Origin: Allobosea sp. LC85
GTDB taxonomy: Bacteria; Pseudomonadota; Alphaproteobacteria; Rhizobiales; Beijerinckiaceae
DNA length: 64,000 nt
Reading direction: 5' to 3'
Assembly (NCBI RefSeq): GCF_000735605.1
Contig: NZ_JPKG01000028.1
Location: forward strand, 1-64,000
Shown here: positions 56,440 through 64,000 of the stretch, piece by piece
How the letters are laid out: the number at the start of each line of letters is the position of its first letter
Numbering within the stretch: the first letter of the stretch is position 1
Notes under the pieces: model-generated
Seen by the model: the letters and a program-made list of their open reading frames with translations, nothing else
Database searches by the model: none
What the model was told of the DNA's origin: nothing
Made by a program: the position numbers and the translations under genes

Positions 56440-57564
56440 GTGGCATTTCGCTTTCTTCATACCGCCGACTGGCAGATCGGTAAGCCGTTCTCGAATATCG
56501 TCGGTGATCCCGGGGCGGAACTGCGATCACAGCGGATCAAGACCGTCGAGACGATTGCCAGCCTGGCGCATGAGCGACAGGTCGACGCCGTGCTGGTTGC
56601 AGGCGATGCCTTCGACAGCAACTCGGTCTCGGACCGGACCATCGTGCGCACGCTCGAAGCCCTCGCCGCCTTCAAGGGACAGTGGATATTCCTGCCCGGA
56701 AACCACGATGCGGCCCTGGCCCACAGTGTCTGGACGCGGATCCAGGCCATGGGCCCGGCTGCCAATGTCATCATCGCCGACAAGCCGGAACCGCTCGAGC
56801 TCTGGAGCGGTCGGGCTGTCGTTCTGCCCGCCCCCTTGCGACGCCGGCGAGAGGCCGTAGACCAGACCACCTGGTTCGTCGATGCGCCGTCCCCCGATGG
56901 GGCGTGCCGCATTGGCCTGGCCCATGGCAGCGTTGCCAACCGACTGCCGGGCGCTGCGGAATCGTCGAACGAAATCCCCGAAGATCGATCAGAGACCGCC
57001 AATCTTTGCTATCTGGCACTCGGCGACTGGCATGGCGCCTTGAAGATCGCCGAGCGGACCTACTATTCCGGGACGCCCGAACCTGATCGCCACAAGGCCA
57101 ATGACGCCGGCTCGGTCTACATCGTCGACATTGCCGGGCCCCGTGCGCCCGAGAGCGTCGAGACCGTCGATGTCGGGCACTTCCGCTGGAACAAGGTCGC
57201 GGTCGAACTTGTCGACGGCACATGCGATCGCGCCATCGAAACGCTCAGTGATCTCGCCGCGAGCCATCGCCACCAGGTGGTCTCGCTCTCGCTGGCGGGC
57301 AGCGTCAGCCTTGCCGAGCGCCGGCGCCTCGAAAGCGAGCTTCGCTCCTGGGAGGCCCGGCTTCACCATCTCGAGATCGATGACAGCGCGTTGGTCGATG
57401 AGCCGACCTCCGATGATCTCGATGCTCTCGACAAATCCGGCTTCGTTCGCACCGCGGTCGAGCGGCTGCGCACCAAGGCAGCCAATGACAGCGATCCCGA
57501 GGCCGGCGCTGCGCGCATGGCGCTTCGGATGATGTATCTCGACCACTTCTCGAAGGGCGCTTGA
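56440..57564 (+). CDS. SbcD/YhaO-like DNA exonuclease (metallophosphoesterase)
   Basis: A 374-residue (from GTG 56440) calcineurin-like phosphoesterase of the Mre11/SbcD/YhaO type. GTG 56440 has a good GGGGG site five bases before it; ATG 56413 (383 residues) lacks one. Metal motifs are in order: HTADWQIGKPF (residues about 6-16), VAGDAFDSNSVSDR, LPGNHDAAL, AHGSVANR and ALGDWHG. The DxQ in place of DxH in the first motif is shared by some YhaO-like proteins. It is followed three bases later by its ATPase partner. Confidence 0.87.
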   Translation: MAFRFLHTADWQIGKPFSNIVGDPGAELRSQRIKTVETIASLAHERQVDAVLVAGDAFDSNSVSDRTIVRTLEALAAFKGQWIFLPGNHDAALAHSVWTRIQAMGPAANVIIADKPEPLELWSGRAVVLPAPLRRRREAVDQTTWFVDAPSPDGACRIGLAHGSVANRLPGAAESSNEIPEDRSETANLCYLALGDWHGALKIAERTYYSGTPEPDRHKANDAGSVYIVDIAGPRAPESVETVDVGHFRWNKVAVELVDGTCDRAIETLSDLAASHRHQVVSLSLAGSVSLAERRRLESELRSWEARLHHLEIDDSALVDEPTSDDLDALDKSGFVRTAVERLRTKAANDSDPEAGAARMALRMMYLDHFSKGA

Positions 57565-57567
57565 ACC

Positions 57568-60195
57568 ATGTTCCTTCGTCGCCTGGAGATCGAGGATTTC
57601 CGGAAGCTCCGATCCGTCGTTATCGACGGCCTCCAGAATGGCCTCAACGTCATCTCGGGTGACAACGAAGCCGGCAAGTCGACCATTCTCGCAGCCCTGC
57701 GGGCCGCCTTCTTCGAACGTCACCGCGTCGGTGGCGAAGCCGCGCAGGCGATGCTGCCCTACAACCAGAATGTCCGTCCTCAGGTCAAAGTCGACTTCGA
57801 GCTCAATGGGCAGACCTGGTCGCTTCGCAAGGCCTTCTGCCAGAAGCCCGAGGCCGAGCTGATCGGTGCCAACGAGCGTCACATCGGTGACGCAGCCGAT
57901 GATCGCCTGGCGGAGTTGTTCGGGTTTACGCCGCCCGGCCGCGGCGGATCCAAGCCGCAGGATCACCAGGGCATCTTCGGGCTTCTCTGGGTCGAGCAGG
58001 GCCTCTCCCATCAGGCGCTCGGCGTCGGCGCCGGCCGGGACTCGCTCTCTTCGGCACTCGAATCCGAAGTCGGTCAGGTCATCGGCGGAGAGCGCGGGAG
58101 AGCCCTCGTTGCGGCAGCCGAAGCCCGGCGCAGCACCTACTGGGACAAACGCTACAAGCCGCGCGGTGACTACAAGGCACTGCTCGACGATGTCGAAGCC
58201 CTCTCCGCTCGTCGCGAAGAGATTTCGGTTCGCCTCGCTGCGCATGACAGCAAGGTCGGCGAACTCGCCAGGAAGCGCGAGATCGTCGCGCGCTATCAGA
58301 AGGACGCGTCTCTCGACAAAGCCTTGTCCGCCCTCGCATCTGCGCAGGAAGCGATGGTACAGGCTCAGAAGCTCGAGACGATCGTTGCTGACGCCGGCCG
58401 TGACGCCACACGCTGCAAGGCCGAGACCGAGGCAGCCACGGAACGGCTCGCATCGCGGCAAGCGCTCGTGAAATCGTCGGATGCCGCGCGGGCGTCGCTA
58501 GCCCAGGCTACTCACGATGCCGAGGATGCCAAGGGCGTCGTAAGCTGGCTCGAGCGGGCGACCGCCACGACCACTGCGACGCTGGCGCAAGCCCGGGCTG
58601 CGCGGAGCGCTGCGGACGAGGCTCTCGCCGCGGTCCAGCAGGCCATCGATCACAGCCGCGCGCTGCATCTCCTCGCCCGCCTGGAACTCGATCTCAGGAG
58701 TGCCGAGGAGGCTGACGGCAAGCGTATGACCGCATTGGCCGCTGCTGCGGCCATCACCGTCACGAAGGCCGAGATCGACACGCTGGAACGCACCGGCGAG
58801 CAGCTGGCGAAAGCCAGGGCCCGGCTTGAGGCGGCGAGTGTCCGGATCGAGTTCAAGCCGAACGCCGAACAGGGCGTCTCTTCCGAGGGCAAACCAATTT
58901 CTCTGGGTACGCCCCTGCTCCTGGCAAGGGACGCCACAATCGAGCTCGAAGGATTCGGGCAGTTGGTTGTCCATCCAGGCGGCGGCGTCGATGATCTCGC
59001 GCGAGCCTTCAGTGAAGCGGAGCGCGCGTTCCAGAGCGAGCTGCGAAAGACCGGCTGCGCCAGCTTCGAGGCGGCAAGATCGCAAATGCTGCACAAGGCC
59101 GCAGCGATTGCCGAAGCAGAGCTGCAGAGGAAACTGATCAGCGCCACCGCCCCCAAGGGGCTCGAAGCCCTTCGACAGGAGACCCGGAACCAGCGCGCGA
59201 TCGCCACCCAGTTTGCAGCGCGGGACATCGACGCAAGCGAAGCGTCAGATGAGAGCCGCACCCGGGCCGTCGAGGCCCAACGGATCGCCATCCAGGACGA
59301 GAAGGTCGCCGAGGACGCCGCGGCGCGGCACCGCGCCCAGCATGAGAAGGCCACGCTTGACGCCGCGATCTGGAACGAGCGCCTGAACGCCGCAATCACG
59401 AGCGCCAACGAGAAGGGGCGCGACCTCATCGAGGCTCGCTCGAAGCTCTCGGATATCGAGCTGCAGGCGAGCTGTGACGCCGCCCAATCGGCCCACACCA
59501 CCGCCAAGGAGGCTGAGCGGGCTGCCATTCGTGCGCTGGAACAGGCAAACCCCGAAGCTGCCTCGCTGGCCCTCTCCAGAGCCCGGAACGCGGCTGAGAA
59601 TATCCGCACCGATCTTGAGAAGGCGGCCCGCGAAGCTCGCGATCTCGAGGTCGAACTTCGAGCGCTTGGCCGTGATGGATTGGGTGAGCAGCTGTCCGAG
59701 ATCGAAGGTCAGATCGCGCTCAAGCAAAAGCAGCTCGCCACGACAAAGGCTCAGGCCGATGGCGCCCGGCTTCTGTACGAGACATTGGCGGAGGCGCAAC
59801 GCGAGTCCAAGGACCGCTGGCTCGGCCCTGTGCGCGAACGGGTAGCCCCGTATCTGCGCCTGCTCCATCCCGATAGCCAGATCGTGCTCAACGAAGACAC
59901 GCTCGAGATCGAGCACTTCGTCCGCGCCGGCGTCGAAGAGCCCTTCAGACAGCTCAGCATGGGCGCCAGAGAGCAGACAGCGGTAATCACGCGCCTGGCT
60001 CTGGCCGACATCCTGCGCGGTTTTGGCCAGCCGTCGATCGTCATCCTCGACGACGCCCTGGTGAACACCGACGAAGAGCGCCTCGACCGGATGCACCTCG
60101 TCTTGAACAAGGCTGCCGGTTCCCTGCAGATCCTCATCCTGACCTGTCGAGAGAAGGATTTCATCCAGCTCGGCGCTCCGATCCGGCGCATTTAG
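57568..60195 (+). CDS. SbcC/YhaN-like AAA+ ATPase with coiled coils
   Basis: An 875-residue ABC/SMC-type ATPase. Walker A is G31DNEAGKST39, the spelling used by YhaN rather than SbcC. Residues about 190-790 are mostly charged coiled coil with a less regular centre near 430-470 that may hold the hinge; no CxxC zinc-hook was found. The C-terminal lobe contains a signature-like QLSMGAREQTAVITRLALAD and Walker B IVILDDAL (D828, D829). It is in an operon with the preceding phosphoesterase; together they would form a DNA-end-processing complex. Confidence 0.87.
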   Translation: MFLRRLEIEDFRKLRSVVIDGLQNGLNVISGDNEAGKSTILAALRAAFFERHRVGGEAAQAMLPYNQNVRPQVKVDFELNGQTWSLRKAFCQKPEAELIGANERHIGDAADDRLAELFGFTPPGRGGSKPQDHQGIFGLLWVEQGLSHQALGVGAGRDSLSSALESEVGQVIGGERGRALVAAAEARRSTYWDKRYKPRGDYKALLDDVEALSARREEISVRLAAHDSKVGELARKREIVARYQKDASLDKALSALASAQEAMVQAQKLETIVADAGRDATRCKAETEAATERLASRQALVKSSDAARASLAQATHDAEDAKGVVSWLERATATTTATLAQARAARSAADEALAAVQQAIDHSRALHLLARLELDLRSAEEADGKRMTALAAAAAITVTKAEIDTLERTGEQLAKARARLEAASVRIEFKPNAEQGVSSEGKPISLGTPLLLARDATIELEGFGQLVVHPGGGVDDLARAFSEAERAFQSELRKTGCASFEAARSQMLHKAAAIAEAELQRKLISATAPKGLEALRQETRNQRAIATQFAARDIDASEASDESRTRAVEAQRIAIQDEKVAEDAAARHRAQHEKATLDAAIWNERLNAAITSANEKGRDLIEARSKLSDIELQASCDAAQSAHTTAKEAERAAIRALEQANPEAASLALSRARNAAENIRTDLEKAAREARDLEVELRALGRDGLGEQLSEIEGQIALKQKQLATTKAQADGARLLYETLAEAQRESKDRWLGPVRERVAPYLRLLHPDSQIVLNEDTLEIEHFVRAGVEEPFRQLSMGAREQTAVITRLALADILRGFGQPSIVILDDALVNTDEERLDRMHLVLNKAAGSLQILILTCREKDFIQLGAPIRRI

Positions 60196-60309
60196 CCCCA
60201 CGTGGGAGGGCGCCGGTCCGCACCAACCGGATCCCGAAAACCTGCTCGGTTCTGAGCACAGGGTCAGGGCCAGAGTTGCGGTGTTGCTGCCGAGGCTTAT
60301 CTACGTCCC

Positions 60310-61785
60310 ATGACCGCCATCCCCTTCGACAATTCCTACGTCCGCTTCCCCGAGCGCTTCTTCGTGAGGGTCAATCCCAGCGCGGTCCGCTCGCCGCGTC
60401 TCCTCCGGTTGAATACGGCGCTCGCGGAGCAACTCGGTCTTGATCCCATCTGGCTGGCAGGTCCCGACGGCACGGCGATGCTTGCGGGCAACCGTGTTGC
60501 CGAAGGGGCCGAGCCGATTGCCACGGCGTATGCCGGCCACCAGTTCGGCGGGTTCAGCCCGCAGCTCGGCGACGGACGCGCTGTCCTGCTCGGTGAGGTG
60601 ATCGATCGCAATGGCAACCGTCGCGACATCCAGCTCAAGGGTGCAGGCCTCACACCATTCTCGCGTCGAGGCGATGGGCGGGCAGCGCTGGGGCCCGTGC
60701 TGCGGGAGTACATCGTCAGCGAGGCCATGGCTGCCTTGGGCGTGCCGACGACGCGGGCGCTCGCCGCAGTGTTGACGGGTGAAACGGTCCGGCGCGAGAC
60801 ATTGCTCCCCGGAGCGGTGCTGACCCGGGTCGCCACCAGCCATATCAGGATCGGGACATTCCAGTTCTTCGCGGCCCGCAGGGATGTCGAGGGACTGCGC
60901 CTCCTCGCCGACCACGTCATTGCCCGGCACTATCCTGATATCAGCGCCGCTGCAGCACCGTATCTGGCCCTGCTGGAGGCTGTCATTGCCGTACAGGCAG
61001 CACTTGTCGCTCGCTGGATGCAGATCGGCTTCATCCACGGCGTGATGAACACCGACAACATGTCGGTTGCGGGCGAAACGCTGGACTATGGGCCATGCGC
61101 TTTCATGGATGCCTACGACCCGGACACGGTGTTCAGCGCCATCGACGAGCGCGGGCGTTACGCCTACGGCAATCAGCCTCCCGTCGCGCGCTGGAACCTG
61201 ACGCGGTTCGCCGAAGCGCTGCTCCCGCTGCTGGCCGATGACCAGGACCACGCGGTAAAGCTGGCGCAGGAGGCGCTGGACCGCTTCGATGAGCTGTTCC
61301 AGACCGCATTGATCGGTGGTTTCCGCCGCAAGCTCGGGCTCTTCGCCAATGAGCCGGATGATGTCGTGCTGATCAAGGCCTTGCTCGACGCGATGCAGCG
61401 TGGCCAGGCCGATTTCACGTTGGTGTTCCGGCGGCTGAGCGTTGATGGAGCCTCGGTCGCGGAAGGGAGTGCCTGCCGCGACCTGTTCGGCAACCCTGCC
61501 GAGTTCGACAACTGGGAAAGCGGGTGGCGGCAACGGCTGACGCGCGAAGCCATATCGCCCGCGGAGCGGGTGAAGGCGATGCGCGCCGCCAACCCGCTGT
61601 TCATCCCACGCAACCATCGTGTCGAGGCCGCAATCGACGCGGCCGTGGAGCAGCAGGATCTCGCTCCCTTCGAGGAATTGCTGGCGGTTCTGGCAAATCC
61701 CTATGACGAGCAGCCAGGGCGGGAGGATTACGCCCGGCCGCCGGCGGCTCATGAGCGTGTGCTCGCGACCTTCTGCGGAACCTGA
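60310..61785 (+). CDS. selO: protein adenylyltransferase SelO (YdiU)
   Basis: A 491-residue pseudokinase-fold enzyme that transfers AMP to Ser, Thr or Tyr of proteins and supports oxidative-stress resistance. Family blocks are AYAGHQFGGFSPQLGDGRAV, IQLKGAGLTPFSRRGDGRA, ATSHIRIGTFQFFAAR, and the catalytic GVMNTDNMSVAGETLDYGP with the metal-binding Asn/Asp. Length is at the normal 480-ish. It follows the SMC-like ATPase by about 115 bases and precedes the NDH-2-like gene by about 45. Confidence 0.95.
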   Translation: MTAIPFDNSYVRFPERFFVRVNPSAVRSPRLLRLNTALAEQLGLDPIWLAGPDGTAMLAGNRVAEGAEPIATAYAGHQFGGFSPQLGDGRAVLLGEVIDRNGNRRDIQLKGAGLTPFSRRGDGRAALGPVLREYIVSEAMAALGVPTTRALAAVLTGETVRRETLLPGAVLTRVATSHIRIGTFQFFAARRDVEGLRLLADHVIARHYPDISAAAAPYLALLEAVIAVQAALVARWMQIGFIHGVMNTDNMSVAGETLDYGPCAFMDAYDPDTVFSAIDERGRYAYGNQPPVARWNLTRFAEALLPLLADDQDHAVKLAQEALDRFDELFQTALIGGFRRKLGLFANEPDDVVLIKALLDAMQRGQADFTLVFRRLSVDGASVAEGSACRDLFGNPAEFDNWESGWRQRLTREAISPAERVKAMRAANPLFIPRNHRVEAAIDAAVEQQDLAPFEELLAVLANPYDEQPGREDYARPPAAHERVLATFCGT

Positions 61786-61830
61786 ACTCAGCCAGCTTCG
61801 ATCCGGGCCAATTTCGGATCGTGGGGCTCG

Positions 61831-63204
61831 ATGCCAAGCTGCAAGCGCCAGTCTTGTCGCCGCGCCCTAAAGCCCCCTAAACTGGCCGGACATTTCGAGT
61901 ATTCTCCTGTGGCGACGCTAGATGAATTCTCCGACCGCCATCATGTGGTCGTGGTCGGCGCCGGGTTCGGCGGGCTCGAGGCGGTCCATCGCCTCGCCGG
62001 CGCACCGGTTCGGATCACCATCGTTGATCGTCGCAATCACCACCTGTTTCAGCCACTTCTCTACCAGGTGGCCACCGCCTCGCTCGCGACCTCGGAGATC
62101 GCCTGGCCCATCCGGCATCTCCTGCGCAAGCGCCCGGAAATCACGACGCTGCTGGGCAGCGTCAATGACATCGATCCCGAGGCCCGCCGCGTTGCTCTCG
62201 ATGACGGATCCACACTTGCCTATGACAGCCTGATCGTGGCGACCGGCGCGCGGCATGCCTATTTCGGGCATGATGACTGGGAGCCCTTCGCGCCCGGCCT
62301 GAAGACCCTTGAGGACGCCACGACGATCAGGCGTCGCATTCTCCTCGCCTTCGAAAAGGCAGAACGGGAAACGGATGCGCTGAGACAGGCGGCACTGCTT
62401 ACCTTCGTCATCATCGGAGCCGGCCCCACGGGCGTTGAACTGGCGGGCACGATTGCCGAACTCGCGCGCTCCACCCTTCCCGAAGATTTCCGCAACATCG
62501 ATACCCGCAGGACACGCGTGGTGCTGATCGAAGCCGCTGCGCGCGTGCTTGGCGGCTTCGCGCCCGACCTGTCCGCCTATGCCCATCGTGCCCTCGAAGG
62601 GCTCGGGGTCGAGATCTTCCTCGGACAGGCGGTGTCGCAATGCACGGCCGAAGGGGTGATCTACGGCGACACGAGGCTTGCCGCGGCGACGATCATCTGG
62701 GCTGCCGGCGTGCAGGCCTCCCCCGCAGCCGACTGGCTGGGTGCTCCCGCGGACAGGGCCGGACGGGTCAAGGTCGAGGCCGATCTCACCGTACCTGGCA
62801 GGCCCGAAATCTTTGTCATTGGCGACACGGCGAGCGTGTTTGCGCCCGATGGAAGCCCCGTTCCCGGCATCGCGCCCGCAGCCAAGCAACAGGGAAAACA
62901 CGTCGCAACGGCAATCCGCCTCAGGCTTCGCGGGGAGCGCGCGCTACCCGCCTTTCGCTACAAGCATGCGGGCAGTCTGGCGACGATCGGGAAGCGGCTT
63001 GCGGTGATCGACTTCGGATCCTTCAAGCTCCGCGGCGCGCTGGCCTGGTGGCTATGGGGCCTCGCTCATATCTATTTCCTGATCGGCGTCCGCAATCGGG
63101 TGAGCGTGGCATTGAGTTGGCTGTGGGGTCACACGCGCGACCAGAGGAGTTCGCGGCTGATCACGCAGGGGCGCGAAAACGAAAGCCGATCAAAGCAACG
63201 ATAG
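61831..63204 (+). CDS. type II NADH dehydrogenase-like FAD oxidoreductase
   Basis: A 457-residue NDH-2/pyridine nucleotide-disulfide family flavoprotein. The FAD motif VVVGAGFGGLEAVHRLAG is at about 39-56, and the NAD motif VIIGAGPTGVELAG near 195. Other features are NHHLFQPLLYQVATASL and the GDTASVFAPDGSPVPG block binding FAD. The C-terminal amphipathic/hydrophobic segment ALAWWLWGLAHIYFLIGVR would anchor it at the membrane, where it passes electrons to quinone without pumping protons. A shorter GTG start at 61909 is possible. Confidence 0.92.
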   Translation: MPSCKRQSCRRALKPPKLAGHFEYSPVATLDEFSDRHHVVVVGAGFGGLEAVHRLAGAPVRITIVDRRNHHLFQPLLYQVATASLATSEIAWPIRHLLRKRPEITTLLGSVNDIDPEARRVALDDGSTLAYDSLIVATGARHAYFGHDDWEPFAPGLKTLEDATTIRRRILLAFEKAERETDALRQAALLTFVIIGAGPTGVELAGTIAELARSTLPEDFRNIDTRRTRVVLIEAAARVLGGFAPDLSAYAHRALEGLGVEIFLGQAVSQCTAEGVIYGDTRLAAATIIWAAGVQASPAADWLGAPADRAGRVKVEADLTVPGRPEIFVIGDTASVFAPDGSPVPGIAPAAKQQGKHVATAIRLRLRGERALPAFRYKHAGSLATIGKRLAVIDFGSFKLRGALAWWLWGLAHIYFLIGVRNRVSVALSWLWGHTRDQRSSRLITQGRENESRSKQR

Positions 63205-63300
63205 ACAGCCCCTCGGGGAGAAGAGTCCCCCGGGTTGGCGGATTCGTGCAGGCACCACGTCGACAGGCCTTACGCACAGCTCCTTCAACGCCAGCCCGCC

Positions 63301-64000
63301 CTACTTCGTCCAGCGCTTGTCCCCGATCCGGGAACCGAAGTGATGAGCGAACAGGAGCAGCGCATCGACAACCGACTGGTCGCTGCCGCCTTCAAGGGCA
63401 AACAGCGGGTAGGAAACGCTGATGGCGATGTTCATGCCCTTATGCGGGTCCTCGAAGGCAACGGAGATGGCCTTCACGCCGTCGAAAAGCTCCTGATTTG
63501 AGATCGCATAGCCGCGCAATCGCGACATCGCGATCTCGCGCAGCAGGTCGTCGATCGAAACCAGGGTCTGCTTCGTCACCGGGTCGAGCGACGCAGCAAA
63601 GAGGCTCCGTATCTCCGCGTCCGGTTTGACGGCAAGGAGCGCCTTGCCCATGGCGGCGGCGTGGGCGGGCAGCCTATGGCCGGGCTCGACCGTGAACTGG
63701 ATCGGCTGCGAGCCGCGCGCCGTCTTGAGGACGACGACCTCGGTGCCGGACAGGACCCCCAGCCATACCGTGTGCTCGGTCGTGCGGGCGAGTTCGTCCA
63801 TTTCCTTCTGCGCCTGCTCCACCAGATCGAAGTTCCGGTGAAAGCTCGCAGCCAGCTGCACAGCCAGGATGCCCGCCCTGTAGCGCTGTGTCGCGGGATC
63901 CTGCTCGATCAGCCCTCCGCTCGCCAGGGAGGCCAGCAGGCGCGAGGCGCTGCTGCGCGTGACTTTCAAGTGGCGGCTGGTTTCGCCTACCCGCAACTCG
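63301..64000 (-). CDS. IclR-family transcriptional regulator, cut by window edge
   Basis: The 5' end lies beyond base 64000. The visible part encodes the second half of the winged helix (VGETSRHLKVTRSSASRLL) and the complete C-terminal effector-binding domain: RYRAGILAVQLAASFHRNFD, TVEPGHRLPAHAAAMGKALL, RLRGYAISNQELFDGVKAIS and NIAISVSYPLFALEGG. The frame is open through the window edge, and there is no proper start within it. It converges on the NDH-2-like gene. Confidence 0.92.
   Translation of the reverse strand, partial: ELRVGETSRHLKVTRSSASRLLASLASGGLIEQDPATQRYRAGILAVQLAASFHRNFDLVEQAQKEMDELARTTEHTVWLGVLSGTEVVVLKTARGSQPIQFTVEPGHRLPAHAAAMGKALLAVKPDAEIRSLFAASLDPVTKQTLVSIDDLLREIAMSRLRGYAISNQELFDGVKAISVAFEDPHKGMNIAISVSYPLFALEGGSDQSVVDALLLFAHHFGSRIGDKRWTK

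Noticed and set aside
60301..61752. 483-codon minus-strand open frame across selO
   Set aside because: Shadow of selO, whose sense-strand motifs are unambiguous.

Overview
The window is a high-GC chromosomal segment of an alphaproteobacterium, most likely order Hyphomicrobiales (Bosea/Methylobacterium-like). The evidence is gene content and order: rne / N-acetylmuramoyl-L-alanine amidase / mrcA / prfB, sdhE-mfd divergent from recG, dsbA-aroQ-accB-accC-aat-DUF2155, NDUFA12, vitamin B12-dependent nrdJ, opgG-opgH and an IalB-family protein. Intergenic palindromes of the type common in this order support it. The assignment is inference; no rRNA or tRNA lies in the window.

Layout. 1-4.2 kb: an IalB-like secreted protein, an orphan YejA-like solute-binding protein, and a decayed adenylate-forming (ANL-fold) protein. 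4.2-10.3 kb: the DNA repair block mfd, sdhE, recG. 10.3-16 kb: an AraC/GyrI regulator, two small inner-membrane proteins (DUF502, DUF454), and glmU-glmS for UDP-GlcNAc synthesis. 16-22 kb: opgG-opgH for periplasmic glucans, and an SGNH-fold membrane protein downstream of prfB. 21.5-30 kb: prfB (with an intact programmed +1 frameshift), mrcA, the amidase, then divergent rne with a long leader that can form a nested hairpin. 30-34 kb: a frameshifted small membrane protein, an MscS-type channel and an aminotransferase. 34-41.6 kb: a housekeeping run dsbA-like, aroQ, accBC, aat, DUF2155 and NDUFA12, into which a CGNR-type regulator and an alpha/beta hydrolase with shared operator-like repeats appear inserted. 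42.3-46 kb: nrdJ. 46-51.6 kb: accessory DNA with an FtsX-like permease pseudogene, a small orphan gene behind a 12-codon leader, a VOC protein divergent from a LysR regulator, then an SDR lacking its catalytic Tyr, a tautomerase and a nitronate monooxygenase. 51.7-56.2 kb: an OmpR/EnvZ-type two-component system divergent from a DipZ-type thiol-redox protein. 56.4-60.2 kb: a metallophosphoesterase/SMC-like ATPase pair (YhaO/YhaN or SbcD/SbcC type). 60.3-64 kb: selO, an NDH-2-type flavoprotein and the 3' part of an IclR regulator.

The genes form several working units: envelope building (glmU-glmS, opgGH, mrcA, amidase, MscS), transcription-coupled repair and fork rescue (mfd, recG), fatty-acid synthesis (accBC), respiration (sdhE, NDUFA12, NDH-2) and redox homeostasis (DsbA-like, DipZ, SelO). 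No CRISPR array, prophage, insertion sequence or clearly novel multi-gene defence system was seen. The most noteworthy items are the prfB recoding site, the rne leader structure, the Tyr-less SDR operon, the CGNR operator repeats, the decaying genes at 3.1, 30.1 and 46.2 kb, and a dispersed palindrome family.
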